Source of the DNA: Stenotrophomonas maltophilia
GTDB lineage: Bacteria > Pseudomonadota > Gammaproteobacteria > Xanthomonadales > Xanthomonadaceae
Assembly: GCF_023518235.1 (NCBI RefSeq)
Contig: NZ_CP090425.1
Coordinates: 1 to 42,041, forward strand
Length of the DNA: 42,041 bases
Reading direction: 5' to 3'
Shown: piece after piece, positions 1 through 8,561 of the stretch
Position numbering within the stretch: the first letter of the stretch is position 1
Layout of the letters: each line of letters starts with the position of its first letter
Program-made: the position numbers and the translations under genes
The notes under the pieces: model-generated
Told to the model about the DNA's origin: nothing
Seen by the model: the letters and a program-made list of their open reading frames with translations, nothing else
The model's database searches: none

Positions 1-59
1 CCGAAATCGAGGCCGAAGGTGAATTCGGATGCGGGAAGACTGGTGCGTTGTTCATTCAT
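1..59 (-). CDS. Tad2-like (DUF2829) protein, N-terminal part
   Basis: First 19 codons and two bases of the next codon of a gene that continues at the right end of the window (41750-42041). ATG is at 57-59, preceded by AGGAG seven bases upstream. The residues encoded here end in LDFG and continue without a break as GALDHLKKGRRLARDGWNG, which matches the usual start of DUF2829 proteins (FGEAL, then K/R-rich, then GWNGKGM). The family includes Tad2, which sequesters the Thoeris signalling molecule. The gene lies 15 bp after the portal gene in the same direction. Function is by family; the junction is read directly from the two window ends. Confidence 0.85.
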   Translation of the reverse strand, partial: MNEQRTSLPASEFTFGLDF

Positions 60-74
60 GGTCTGCTCCTGTGG

Positions 75-2120
75 TCAGAGAGGCGGGGCGACAACGCCGC
101 CCGCTGGTGCTGCGGTGGGTGCCGGCGCTTCGGCCGGCGGAAGGGCTTGCATCGGGTCAGCAGGCGGCATGCCGGGCATGGCTGGCGCGTCGATAACGGC
201 GCCAGGCGCAACCTGCGGCACCTGCGGAATAAAGGTGTAGGCGTCGATCGATGTGTCGCCGGTGCGCTCGATGGTTTCGACCATCAGCTGCTCCAGGCTG
301 TTGGCAATGTCGAACGGCGTTGCGCCGCGCATCTGACCGATGGTGACGACGGCCTCCTGCAGCTGCGGCAGGATCGCGCCCCACTGCTGCCGGCGCAGGT
401 TGGACGCCGGGCGGCCCGAGCTGCCCGCGCGAATGTCGACGTTCAGCAGCGCGGTGACCAGCTCCGGCAGGGTCGCGTTGAACCACAGCGCCTCTGGCCC
501 GGCAATGTCGCTCACCTCTTCCGGCGACAGGCCGGCGGGTGACATGGCTTCCTCGGCGGTGTACTGCGCGACCTCGCCCAGCACATCGTCCAGGCTGTCG
601 CGGCTGTAGCCCAGGCGCGACTCGGTTCCCTGCTGCTGGATGTCGGCCTCGGTGGCCGTCTTCGCGGTCTGGATGCTGGAGGACAGCGCCTCCTGGATGC
701 CCCAGATCAGTTCCAGTTCGGCGCGGATGGGCGCGGTGTCGTACAGCGCGGCGTCGATCTGGTTGTACTGGATGGGGAACAGCACGCTGGTGGCGGGCAA
801 GCCCTTCAGGTCCAAGCCGACCATCTCTCCGATGCCAGCGCCCTCCAGCTTCGCTGCGTCGTCCGGCTCGACAGCACCACGGTCGAAGCCCAGCTTCGGG
901 ATGGCGCGACGGCGATGCTCCCGATAGTTCGTGCGGGTGCGGTTGTATTCGTCCAGCAGGGCGCGTGAGCGGTCCACCAGCGACTGCGGATGCCGCTCCC
1001 CATCTACCCACAGCGGCGCCCACTGGAAGAAGGGGTAGAAGCGCGTACTGCGCTGGTCAGGGGTATACGGCTGGCGCAGGTTGCGGCGCAGGCCGGGCGT
1101 GATGGTGTGCACCAGGTTGGTGGTCAGGTCCCACACCTCCCAGACGCACAGGAAGCGTGGGCCGGCATCACTGCCCTGCCCCGCTGCCGTGGCGCTGCGG
1201 AACACCTCGGCGTCGCTGTCGCTCACCACGCCGTCGGCCGGGGCGAACCCATCCTCGCGCGCGCGGCTCTCGGGCTGCACGTGGTAGTAGGCCTCGGCCT
1301 TCCCCAGATCGTCGCGCAGCTCCGGGAACGTGGCCTGCGCCTTGTCGTACGGCATGAAGGTGCGGTGGGCAATCCACGGCGAGATGGCGTAGTCCTTCAG
1401 CGTGGCCACGTCCATGGAGACCTGGATGTCTTCGCCGCGCACGAAGTCGAAGACCAGGCCGTTGTAGATGATGTGCTCGACCTGGGATTCCAGCGTCTGC
1501 ATCTGCTGTTCGTACTGAGACTTCAGCAGGTCCGGGTTGGCGGCGTTTCCCTCGGCCAGCTCGCTTTCCATCAGGGCCAGGGATTCGAGCTTGGCGCGCA
1601 GGTCGGCGATGCGCTGATCGGTGGTAGGGTCGCGCTCGGTCTCGCGGTGCCATGCCGCCTTGATCCAGCCGATGCCGATGCTGAGGCCCGAACGCACCAT
1701 GGCGTCGGCAGCGTGCTTCAGGCGACCACGCTTCCACAGCGAGGCAATGACGATCTCCAGCGTGCGGCCGACCTGCTTGGCCAGCTTCACCCGGCTGGAG
1801 CCGACCGACTCGGCGGGCTGCACGGCGGGCTCAGGGTCGCGCGCGTACAGGAACGACGTCAGCAGGTTCACGTAGGTGCCGGCGATCGGCACGCTCACGT
1901 CATAGACCGGATCGACCTGGTTGCGGCAGTAGCGACGGTCCAGCGCGTAGCCCTTCCGGGCGTGCTTGTCGAACTCGCGCGACTCCTTGATGCGTTTGTG
2001 CCAGTTGGCTACGTCTGCCTCTTCCTGTGCCAGCGCCTGGGCCTGCGCCTCGCGCTCTGCGTCGGCTGCCTGCTCGGCCGCCAGTGCGTCGTTGAAGCTG
2101 TCGGCGGTGGGCATGGTCAC
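75..2120 (-). CDS. Portal protein
   Basis: 681 residues, the size of large podovirus portals of the P22 type. The portal forms the dodecameric ring at one capsid vertex, docking terminase and later the tail. The N-terminal 50 residues are Ala/Glu/Gln-rich helix. A RKGY-ALDRRYCRNQV segment near residue 55 and a PVYDVSVPIAG segment near residue 75 resemble the portal core. The C-terminus is Pro/Ala-rich. It follows terL directly: the GTG start at 2118-2120 overlaps the terL stop (GTGA), with AGGAG nine bases upstream. An ATG two codons later has poorer spacing. Identity rests on size, position after terL and before scaffold and capsid, and overall look, not on a diagnostic motif. Confidence 0.85.
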   Translation of the reverse strand: MTMPTADSFNDALAAEQAADAEREAQAQALAQEEADVANWHKRIKESREFDKHARKGYALDRRYCRNQVDPVYDVSVPIAGTYVNLLTSFLYARDPEPAVQPAESVGSSRVKLAKQVGRTLEIVIASLWKRGRLKHAADAMVRSGLSIGIGWIKAAWHRETERDPTTDQRIADLRAKLESLALMESELAEGNAANPDLLKSQYEQQMQTLESQVEHIIYNGLVFDFVRGEDIQVSMDVATLKDYAISPWIAHRTFMPYDKAQATFPELRDDLGKAEAYYHVQPESRAREDGFAPADGVVSDSDAEVFRSATAAGQGSDAGPRFLCVWEVWDLTTNLVHTITPGLRRNLRQPYTPDQRSTRFYPFFQWAPLWVDGERHPQSLVDRSRALLDEYNRTRTNYREHRRRAIPKLGFDRGAVEPDDAAKLEGAGIGEMVGLDLKGLPATSVLFPIQYNQIDAALYDTAPIRAELELIWGIQEALSSSIQTAKTATEADIQQQGTESRLGYSRDSLDDVLGEVAQYTAEEAMSPAGLSPEEVSDIAGPEALWFNATLPELVTALLNVDIRAGSSGRPASNLRRQQWGAILPQLQEAVVTIGQMRGATPFDIANSLEQLMVETIERTGDTSIDAYTFIPQVPQVAPGAVIDAPAMPGMPPADPMQALPPAEAPAPTAAPAGGVVAPPL

Positions 2121-3472
2121 AGGGCGGATCTCCTACGTTCGGCGAGTGAGGGCTGGTCGGAGTGCTCCAACCACTGGCGGCTATGGGGCACCAGCACCCG
2201 AGGCCGTTCAATGGACGGTCGGTCGCGCGCGCTCACTGCGGCGGGGAATTTGCTGTGGATGAAGTAGCCCAGTGCGTCCGGCGGATGGTCGAAACCGGTC
2301 GTCTTGTCGGGCAGCCCGTTGGCGTCGTAAGGCTGTTTCTCCAGCGCCTCGGTGAGCTTCGGGCAGTTACGCACATTCACCAGGAAGCGACGGCTGCGCT
2401 TGGCGTTGAGGATCATGGCGTTGACGCTTACCACCCGCGAGCGGATGCGCGGGTTGGCCGCCGGCACCACGATGGTCATCGACCTTTCGGCGCGGATCAG
2501 GCCCAGGTCGGACGTGCTGGCGTTGTTGGTGTGCTGGCTGTCGCCGCTGGCGTCCGGGTAGATCGTCATGCGGTGACCGCCGTACTGGTCCCGCAGCGCC
2601 TGGATCATCGCCGGTGTGTCGCGGATGCCGGTCAGCTCGGCCAGCGCCATCGGCTCGCCGTCGCGGATCACGCAGATGATGGCCGTCATGTTCAGCACGT
2701 TGAAGTCCATGCCGATGTGCAGCGCCTCGCCGTCCTGGATCTCGGCCGTCGTGTTGTTGGCGGTGCGGGAGAACGCCGGATACACAGACCCGGTGGTCAG
2801 GTTGACGAACATCCCATCGATGTAGGCCTGCACCAGCTGCGGCGGGTAGCTCTCGAACAGCGACTGGATGTAGTCGTCGGGCAGGTTGGCCTCGTTGTCG
2901 TAGGTGCTGGCGTGCACCAGGCCGTACAGCGCCTGCAGCTTCGGGTTCTCGCTGGGCAGCTGGTGGAACTGCTCGTAGACGAAGTTGAACCCCTCGGGGG
3001 TGGTCGTCACATCGATGCCGTTCTGCAGGCCGTCGGCCTTCACGCGCAGGCGGGCGATGATCTTGCGCCAGGCGTCCTGGGCCTTCCGCTTCTTCAGGGT
3101 GTCGATCTCATCGACCAGGGCCTTGCCGACCTTGAAGCCGACGATGCTGGCCGGGTTGTCCATCGACCGGCAGATGATCGTGCCGCGGTACTGGCGGCCT
3201 GAGTACAGGTGGGCCTCCTTGTTCGACTCGACAATGCGCGCGCGCAGCCCCCAGTCGAAGGCCACTTCCTCGATGGTCGGATAGAAGATGTCGCGGATCT
3301 GCGGATAGCTGGGCGCGAAGTAGCCGGCCGGCACGCGCGGATGCGTCCACACGTGGCTGCACAGCGAGCCACAGCCAACCCAGGTCTTGCCCGAGCCGAA
3401 CCCACCCACGAAGGCGCGAAACTTGTGCGGCAGCTGCAGGAACGCGGCCTGCGGTTCGTTAAGGGTTGGCAT
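2117..3472 (-). CDS. terL: Terminase large subunit
   Basis: 451 residues. ATP-driven DNA packaging motor and headful/cos nuclease. Walker A GGFGSGKT is at residues 23-30 and Walker B KALVDEID at about 117-124, with D121/E122 as the acidic pair. The C-terminal RNase H-like nuclease shows GMDFN (D256), YPDASGD (D307) and FDHPPDALGYF (D395/D399). The length is normal for the family. ATG lies within the end of terS (14-bp overlap), so translation is probably coupled. It is followed by portal with a GTGA overlap. Confidence 0.95.
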   Translation of the reverse strand: MPTLNEPQAAFLQLPHKFRAFVGGFGSGKTWVGCGSLCSHVWTHPRVPAGYFAPSYPQIRDIFYPTIEEVAFDWGLRARIVESNKEAHLYSGRQYRGTIICRSMDNPASIVGFKVGKALVDEIDTLKKRKAQDAWRKIIARLRVKADGLQNGIDVTTTPEGFNFVYEQFHQLPSENPKLQALYGLVHASTYDNEANLPDDYIQSLFESYPPQLVQAYIDGMFVNLTTGSVYPAFSRTANNTTAEIQDGEALHIGMDFNVLNMTAIICVIRDGEPMALAELTGIRDTPAMIQALRDQYGGHRMTIYPDASGDSQHTNNASTSDLGLIRAERSMTIVVPAANPRIRSRVVSVNAMILNAKRSRRFLVNVRNCPKLTEALEKQPYDANGLPDKTTGFDHPPDALGYFIHSKFPAAVSARDRPSIERPRVLVPHSRQWLEHSDQPSLAERRRSAL

Positions 3473-3977
3473 TCCGGCGGCGCCCGCTGACCACGTTCAC
3501 CGTGACCGCGACCGGTGCTGGTGTATCGCCGTCATCCTCGCCCTCTGGCTTGTCGCGCCAGCTGCCTGGCCTGCGGTTCTTCAGCCAGAAGATCGCTGCG
3601 GTGGTGTCCGGGGGGTACTGCTTGTCGGTCGAGGTGACCACCACCTCCCCTTCCACCACCCGGACGTCGTCCTCTCGGCAGCGGTAGCCGGTTGCCCGCT
3701 CGAACAGGGCGCGCTCCACCCGCAGGTCAGCCTCGGCCTTACTCAGCTTTAGGGCTTCCGAAAACTCGGGGTGCTTGATCTTCCACAGGTTGACCGTGGA
3801 CAGGGCTACGCCGAAGAACTCCGCCACCTCCGGGTCGGTGCAGCCCCTACGGCCCAGCAGTGCGGCCTGGCGCGTGAACTCCGCGCGGTACTTGGTGGGC
3901 CTGCCCCCCTTCGAAGGGGATTTTGCGGCCTTCTTGGCCGGTTTGGCCTTAGGCGCTTCTGGCTTCTTGCGGGGCAT
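3459..3977 (-). CDS. terS: Terminase small subunit
   Basis: 172 residues. It recognises the packaging site and hands DNA to TerL. A Lys/Ala/Pro-rich basic N-terminus (residues 1-25) is followed by GGRPTKYRAEF and a helix-turn-helix around CTDPEVAEFFGVALSTVNLWK, typical of phage TerS DNA-binding domains. The acidic tail contains GEDDGD. The ATG at 3975-3977 is preferred over a TTG seven codons upstream because the upstream neighbour stops exactly there (TGATG). terL starts inside its last codons. The packaging site is probably in or near this gene, but I cannot point to it. Confidence 0.88.
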   Translation of the reverse strand: MPRKKPEAPKAKPAKKAAKSPSKGGRPTKYRAEFTRQAALLGRRGCTDPEVAEFFGVALSTVNLWKIKHPEFSEALKLSKAEADLRVERALFERATGYRCREDDVRVVEGEVVVTSTDKQYPPDTTAAIFWLKNRRPGSWRDKPEGEDDGDTPAPVAVTVNVVSGRRRNANP

Positions 3978-4171
3978 CAGCTCGCCCCCTGCGGGCAAGG
4001 CTGCCGATTCCCGAGGGCATGAACGTCACCATGGAGAGGCAAGTCCCCATGGCCGCCGCAACGCGGCATTCCCCGTGTCGGCTGCACGCTGTTGTCGACA
4101 CCTGCGTGCTGGTCGTCCCGGTACTCGCCCCGGGTGGCTTCCTGACTGGATGGCGTCTGGCGGTCGCTCAT
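3977..4171 (-). CDS. Small hypothetical protein upstream of terS
   Basis: 64 residues, hydrophilic, rich in Gly/Asp/His/Pro, with two Cys (RCGG and PCPQ). Not recognised. It is supported by third codon positions that are mostly G/C, by a TGATG junction with terS that fits translational coupling, and by filling what would otherwise be a 235-bp gap in a densely packed operon. A GGGA sequence about ten bases before the ATG is a weak ribosome site. The composition is unusual and no fold is apparent, so this could instead be a leader carrying the pac site. Confidence 0.45.
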   Translation of the reverse strand: MSDRQTPSSQEATRGEYRDDQHAGVDNSVQPTRGMPRCGGHGDLPLHGDVHALGNRQPCPQGAS

Positions 4172-4211
4172 GCTGCTGTTATCCCAGCCTGAGCATTCCG
4201 ATCAATGGCGA

Positions 4212-4625
4212 TCAGGCAGCAGCGAACAATTCCAATTGCATCGGCCAGCGGATGGGCTCTGGCTGCTCCCAGCCGTAGTGCTCCCGCAGGTCCTCGGCGA
4301 TCTGCTCCGGGCTGGGGAAACTGACCCGTTTGCCGTCGGCGGTGTCGGCGCCGTAGAGCCCGAACAGCCAGTCGGGGTGCTCCCGCAACATGCCCTCCCC
4401 TGCTGCCGAGCCGATGCGCAGGGCGAAGATGCAGCAGGCAGGGTCGCCGAAGACATAGCTACCCTCGCCCTGGGCGTTGCGGATGTCGCGCACGCGGGAA
4501 AGCACCTTCCTGGCCACCACCAGCACGTCCGCCTCGCTGGCCACGGCAAGGCTGACCGCTGACCGGCGGAACTGCCGGTGCGGTGCCGCCTGCCTGGTCG
4601 TCTGGTTGTCGGTCTTCTTGCGCAT
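4212..4625 (-). CDS. Hypothetical protein, 137 aa
   Basis: Not recognised. The N-terminal 25 residues are strongly basic (MRKKTDNQTTRQ...), followed by a compact domain with LVVARKVLSRVRDIR and a segment GDPACCIFALRIGSAAGEGM, ending in LELFAAA. ATG is at 4623-4625 with GGGGGA six bases upstream. In-frame codons further upstream exist but overlap the resolvase gene and lack a ribosome site. It lies between the RuvC-like resolvase and the terminase genes, so it may act in replication-to-packaging transition, but nothing in the sequence proves a role. Confidence 0.7.
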   Translation of the reverse strand: MRKKTDNQTTRQAAPHRQFRRSAVSLAVASEADVLVVARKVLSRVRDIRNAQGEGSYVFGDPACCIFALRIGSAAGEGMLREHPDWLFGLYGADTADGKRVSFPSPEQIAEDLREHYGWEQPEPIRWPMQLELFAAA

Positions 4626-4654
4626 GGTCGTTCCCCCGGTGGGGTTCGTCGGGA

Positions 4655-5185
4655 TCAGGCTGAGGCCTCGTCGGTGATGTGCGAGGCCAGGTGGGTGTTC
4701 TCGAACCAAAGGGCAATCAGCAGCGCGTCGGCGCGGCCGTTATCCTTCTTGCGGCGCAGAGACGGCGCTGCGGAGGGGAACCGGCTGATCGCCAGCACGC
4801 GAGCGGCGTCCTTCTCCTGCTTCAGCAGACCGAACGACCGCTTCCAGCTGGCGGGCTCCGCTCTGGCGGTGGGAATGCCGAGCAGCTCCAGCACGGCCTT
4901 GGCCTTGCCGTAGGTGTCGCCGAAATTCATGGATGACTGCGCACCCTGCTTACGGCCCTTGGCCGGCATGGCCCGCACGCGCTCGATGCAGGCCGAGACG
5001 TGGGCGCCAGGGTTCATTTCCTTTGCGGCCCGTATGAACATCGCCATGGCGCGCGCGTCGAGCTCGGTGTGGCCGTCCACTTCCATGGTGGGGGTGTCGA
5101 TCACCGGCCCGGCCTCGCCGTCCACCAGCGTGGCAATGGCTCCGCTCAGGCCCGGGTCGATGCCGAAGGTCAGGCTGCGCGCCAT
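4655..5185 (-). CDS. RuvC-like Holliday junction resolvase
   Basis: 176 residues, RNase H fold. FGIDPGLSGAIA near the N-terminus carries the first catalytic Asp (D10), IERVRAMP the Glu (E68), and RADALLIALW the C-terminal Asp (D153). These are the hallmark acidic residues of RuvC, and the size matches RuvC (about 170). Expected role: cutting four-way or branched junctions before packaging. It overlaps the Ref-like nuclease upstream by 16 bp and sits in a recombination/packaging-preparation block with NinB. Confidence 0.88.
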   Translation of the reverse strand: MARSLTFGIDPGLSGAIATLVDGEAGPVIDTPTMEVDGHTELDARAMAMFIRAAKEMNPGAHVSACIERVRAMPAKGRKQGAQSSMNFGDTYGKAKAVLELLGIPTARAEPASWKRSFGLLKQEKDAARVLAISRFPSAAPSLRRKKDNGRADALLIALWFENTHLASHITDEASA

Positions 5186-5553
5186 GGCCGCACCCTCCCC
5201 CAGTACTGATCGAGCGCGGTGTTCTGCAGGTCCAGCAGGTAGTCGTCGTTGCCGATCTCCTGGCGGAACCGGCGCGGCTGCTTGGCGTAGGACGGGCCGA
5301 ACAGGCGCTCGCAGGTGTCCGCGTCCATGCCGCCGAAGGGCTCACCGCGGTGCGACCACGGGTTCAGTCCAATGGTGAAGTCGTGGCCTCGCCGCTTCTG
5401 ACCGTGCTTGCCGCCGACGGTCAGGTGGTGCACGTCGCAGGGGATGTAGCCGAGGCCCAGGGCGTAGGCGACCACGCAACCAATGTCCTTGATGGCGTCC
5501 ATGCGCTGCTGCTGCTCAACGGTGGGCTTGCTGGTGCTGCGTCCGCGCTTCAT
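5170..5553 (-). CDS. Ref-like RecA-dependent nuclease (HNH-type)
   Basis: 127 residues. After a basic N-terminus comes MDAIKDIGCVV, then CDVHHLTVGGK, then GHDFTIGLNPWSHRG. This is the order of metal and catalytic residues of the P1 Ref family (Cys near the start, C-x-HH, H...PWxHRG). Ref cuts DNA at displacement loops when RecA is present. The second Cys-type ligand common in the family (GCVVC) is VVAY here, so metal binding may be altered. ATG at 5551-5553 overlaps the ninB stop (ATGA) and has GAGGT seven bases upstream. Confidence 0.8.
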   Translation of the reverse strand: MKRGRSTSKPTVEQQQRMDAIKDIGCVVAYALGLGYIPCDVHHLTVGGKHGQKRRGHDFTIGLNPWSHRGEPFGGMDADTCERLFGPSYAKQPRRFRQEIGNDDYLLDLQNTALDQYWGRVRPWRAA

Positions 5554-6002
5554 GCCGCATACCTCTGCAATCGTCGGGGAGCTTGGTCGCTCAGGCGCAC
5601 GTTGTTGTCCACGGCCCAGGCCTGCGCGAAGGTGATCAGCTCGGCCATCTGCCCCACGGTCATGCGCCGGGTCTGGATGGACAGGTTCACGATGCTGGCG
5701 CCGTCGAGGGACGGCACCACGTCGCCCTGCTGGCGGTTGGACTCGCGCGCCCAGGCGTCGACCAGCAGGCGCTTCCAGCCCTCGGCATCGATGTAGCGGC
5801 CGGCCCACTTCAGCTGGGTGGCCAGCTCGCCGCAGATGGCGTGGAACATGGCGTTCTGCTCCAGGCTACGGCTCGGCTTGTGTTCCTTGACGGTCACGCA
5901 CACGTCCTGCCCCAGCTCCAGGAACTGGCAGGCGAAGCGCCATGCAGCGGCCATTCGGTCACGCGCATTGCCTGCGCGGAGAATGAAGGTTCCCAGGTTC
6001 AT
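5550..6002 (-). CDS. ninB: NinB-like recombination protein
   Basis: 150 residues, the size of lambda NinB (Orf), which loads recombination proteins onto SSB-coated single-stranded DNA. Typical NinB features: an N-terminal strand-rich segment, VTVKEHKPSRSLEQNAMFHA near residue 40, and a LKWAGR...WKRLLVDAW helix. The arrangement NinB, Ref/NinG-like nuclease, RuvC-like resolvase parallels the lambdoid nin region. ATGA overlaps on both sides. Confidence 0.88.
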   Translation of the reverse strand: MNLGTFILRAGNARDRMAAAWRFACQFLELGQDVCVTVKEHKPSRSLEQNAMFHAICGELATQLKWAGRYIDAEGWKRLLVDAWARESNRQQGDVVPSLDGASIVNLSIQTRRMTVGQMAELITFAQAWAVDNNVRLSDQAPRRLQRYAA

Positions 6003-6169
6003 GCGGCGCGTTCCTCTTCCGTCGCCAAGGCGGTGGCCATACCCCTGCACCAGCCGGCGATCGCGTAGCCGATGGGGATCAGATCTAGATCGGCATCCAC
6101 CGGCTGCAGGCCTGCCTCGATTTCCTCGGCCTGCTGAATGCACCAGTTCGCCCTCTCGTTCGGTGTCAT
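5999..6169 (-). CDS. Small hypothetical protein, 56 aa
   Basis: Not recognised. It starts MTPNERANWCIQ and ends ATEEERAA; acidic, helical, with a central hydrophobic stretch IPIGYAIAGWCRGMA. It fits exactly between dnaB and ninB with ATGA overlaps at both ends (ATG at 6167-6169 inside the dnaB stop; stop at 5999-6001 inside the ninB start). This is strong evidence that the frame is translated despite its size. Confidence 0.7.
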   Translation of the reverse strand: MTPNERANWCIQQAEEIEAGLQPVDADLDLIPIGYAIAGWCRGMATALATEEERAA

Positions 6170-7647
6170 GCACGCTCTCCGGTTGCCATGTCCTTGCCGC
6201 TCCTGCGGCGATCGCGCGGCGCGTCGAATCCGCCGCTGTCATCGTCTGCATAGCGCAGCACGGTCTTGAGCGAATAGTTCGGCTTCTCGCCGTGGTAGTT
6301 CTCGAATCGGCTGCACTCCAGGTGATGCCGCAGGTAGGCGGTGCCGGTCTCACCCTGCCGGTTCTTGGCCAGGATGAATTCCGAGATGCCGGGAGCGCCG
6401 CAGGCATCCTTCGTGTAGTAGTCGTCGCGGTAGATGAAGGCGATCACGTCGGCGTCCTGCTCAATGCCGCCCGACTCGCGCAGGTCGGCCATCACCGGGC
6501 GCTTGTCGGTGCGCGTTTCCAGCGACCGATTGAGCTGCGACAGCGCGATCACCGGGCAGCCCAGCGTCTTGGCCAGCTTCTTCAACGTGCGAGAGATGTA
6601 GGAGACTTCCTCGGTCCGGTTACCGGCCTTGGCCGGCCCTGACAGCAGCTGCAGGTAGTCGACCGCGACCACGCCCAACCCGCCCTTCACCTTGGCGTGC
6701 ATGCGGGACGCGCGCGCCACCAGCGAATCCACCGGCAGCGAGCCGCAATCATCGATCGCCAGCGGCAGGCCATGCAGGAAGTTCCGAGCGATGCTCAGCT
6801 TGTGCCAGTCGTCGTTGGTCAGTTCGCCCTTCACCCGCATGCGCGACAGCGGCACGCCCGAATGCATGCTCATCAGCCGCGCCAGCAGCTGCCGGCGGGC
6901 CATCTCCAGGCTGAACACCGCAGCGTGCTTGCCCTGCGCCGCCACGCTGTAGACCCACTCCAGCATGTTGGCCGTCTTCCCCATCGACGGCCGAGCCGCG
7001 AGGATCATCAGGTCGGTGGGTTCCAGACCGGGCAGTTTCCTGGCCACGTTCTGCCACGGCGGGACTAGCCCCAGGTCGGCGGTGCCTTCGAACCGGGCCT
7101 CCATTTCCTCCCACATGCCCTGCAGATCGCTGCGCACCATCACCAGGCCACCGTTGCCGCCCGACTGCACGCTGAGGTTGGCGAACTTGGCGGTGGCGCT
7201 GGCCACCAGCGCATCGGCGTCCTCGTCGGCCGTGCCGTAGGCGTCGTTGGTGATCTCGGTCGCGCGCTCGATCACGCCGCGCAGCAGCGCCTTGTTGCGC
7301 ACGACCTCGGCATAGCCGCGGATGTTGGCCGCAGACGGCGTGGTGCTGGCCAGCTCGACCAGGTACGCGCCATCGCCCACCAAATCCAGCTGCCGCTGGT
7401 TCTCGAACCAGTTGATCAGCAGCACCGTGTCGAAGGGCTGTTCACGGTCGGCCAGATCGCAGATGGCGTGCCAGATCAGCTGGTGATCGCGGCGGTAGAA
7501 GTCCCGCTCGGTCAGCAGGTCGCGGACATCGCGCAGCGCTTCCGGCGCCAGCATCAGGCCGCCCAGGACGGACTGCTCAGCGTCGATCGAGTGCGGCGGC
7601 ACTGGCAGGTAGGCGTAGTCGTCACGGTAGGCAGGCTGGGCGCTCAT
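6166..7647 (-). CDS. dnaB: Replicative DNA helicase, DnaB family
   Basis: 493 residues. The N-terminal DnaB domain (residues about 15-125, SIDAEQSVLGGLML) is followed by the RecA-like ATPase: Walker A ARPSMGKT at about 218-225, Walker B VVAVDYLQLL near 335, motif SQLNRSLE and RESGGIEQDADVI with the arginine-finger region. It unwinds the phage fork; no DNA polymerase or primase is visible, so host enzymes must be recruited. It is coupled to the DnaD-like gene upstream by an ATGA overlap. Confidence 0.97.
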   Translation of the reverse strand: MSAQPAYRDDYAYLPVPPHSIDAEQSVLGGLMLAPEALRDVRDLLTERDFYRRDHQLIWHAICDLADREQPFDTVLLINWFENQRQLDLVGDGAYLVELASTTPSAANIRGYAEVVRNKALLRGVIERATEITNDAYGTADEDADALVASATAKFANLSVQSGGNGGLVMVRSDLQGMWEEMEARFEGTADLGLVPPWQNVARKLPGLEPTDLMILAARPSMGKTANMLEWVYSVAAQGKHAAVFSLEMARRQLLARLMSMHSGVPLSRMRVKGELTNDDWHKLSIARNFLHGLPLAIDDCGSLPVDSLVARASRMHAKVKGGLGVVAVDYLQLLSGPAKAGNRTEEVSYISRTLKKLAKTLGCPVIALSQLNRSLETRTDKRPVMADLRESGGIEQDADVIAFIYRDDYYTKDACGAPGISEFILAKNRQGETGTAYLRHHLECSRFENYHGEKPNYSLKTVLRYADDDSGGFDAPRDRRRSGKDMATGERA

Positions 7648-8561
7648 GCGGCCTGCTCCTGCTCACGGGCCTTCTCGGCATCACGCTCACGGGCCAGCTG
7701 CACGCCGGCCGTGGTCAGCTCACAACCACCTGCAGGCGGCAACCACCAGAGCTTGAACCAGTTACGGCGAACGGCATCGCGGAAGTGGGCGCGCCAGTCC
7801 TTCTGCATCTTGCCGCTGTCGCGGTGTCTGCCAGCGAACTCTCGCCACGCCAGGTGCAGGAAATCCTTCGGGATCCCAGCATCACGGGCGAAGGCAAAGA
7901 TCGGGTCCGTCCTCGGGATGGCCGATTCGCCGGCGTCCTGGCACTGGTCGAGGAAGGCAGCGAAGGTGATCTTCTCCCGCTTCTTCCGCCCTGGCTTCGC
8001 CCCTTCGGCGGCAGCCGGAGGGGTATGGGGAGGTTCTTCTTCTTTTGGAGACGGATTCGGAGACGGAGACGGATTCGGAGACGGGGCAGTGCCAGAATCT
8101 GCTAGTGGCATAGTTCCACCTGCTACTGGCAGACCACTGCCCTGCTCGTTCTGTGCTTGTAGCAGCTTGGCCGCATACTCTGGCATCAGCTGCGATGCTT
8201 CTTGCCTACCGTGCCGACGGCAGAGTGCAGCCCATTTCGCCTTCTCCGAACGGGCCTCAGCGCCAGCTGACCAAGGCTGATGCTCGGCCCAGTCGTGCAG
8301 GTGGTAGGCGCCATCGCTGCCATCTAGGAATCCGACCGAGGCCAGCTCACGCACGAGCGCGTCGTTGTCGCCAGCCCAGTCCGCAGCCAACTCGATGTCC
8401 TCGGCGGTCATCCCTTCCAGATCGCCATCCGGCCGGTTGGCGCGCGCCCACAGGATCAGGCACACCAGCGACCAGCCAGCGGCAGGACCGAGCCGACGAA
8501 CCAGCTTTTTCGTCTTCGGGTGGCCGGGCAAACCCGTGCTGAGACGCGCGTCGGTACTCAT
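7644..8561 (-). CDS. Phage replication initiator, DnaD/replisome-organiser-like
   Basis: 305 residues. The N-terminal winged-helix-like part begins MSTDARLSTGLPGHPKTKK, common in phage replication proteins, followed by LADWAGDNDALVRELASVGFL. A low-complexity PSPNPSPSPN linker (residues about 160-180) separates it from a C-terminal domain with FLDQCQDAGE and a Trp-rich KDWRAHFRDAVRRNWFK end, which resembles DnaD-type proteins that load helicase. Position just before dnaB supports that role. ATG at 8559-8561 overlaps the upstream regulator stop. Confidence 0.75.
   Translation of the reverse strand: MSTDARLSTGLPGHPKTKKLVRRLGPAAGWSLVCLILWARANRPDGDLEGMTAEDIELAADWAGDNDALVRELASVGFLDGSDGAYHLHDWAEHQPWSAGAEARSEKAKWAALCRRHGRQEASQLMPEYAAKLLQAQNEQGSGLPVAGGTMPLADSGTAPSPNPSPSPNPSPKEEEPPHTPPAAAEGAKPGRKKREKITFAAFLDQCQDAGESAIPRTDPIFAFARDAGIPKDFLHLAWREFAGRHRDSGKMQKDWRAHFRDAVRRNWFKLWWLPPAGGCELTTAGVQLARERDAEKAREQEQAA
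8047..8082. repeat. Perfect 18-bp tandem duplication in replication gene linker
   Basis: GGAGACGGATTCGGAGAC occurs twice back to back (8047-8064 and 8065-8082). On the minus strand it encodes the Pro/Ser/Asn-rich linker of the DnaD-like protein. Being a multiple of three, copy-number change would alter linker length without breaking the frame. Confidence 0.9.

Noticed and set aside
3978..3998. Upstream TTG start for the terminase small subunit
   Set aside because: The ATG at 3977 is directly joined to the preceding stop, and the extra residues MPAGGEL add nothing family-like.
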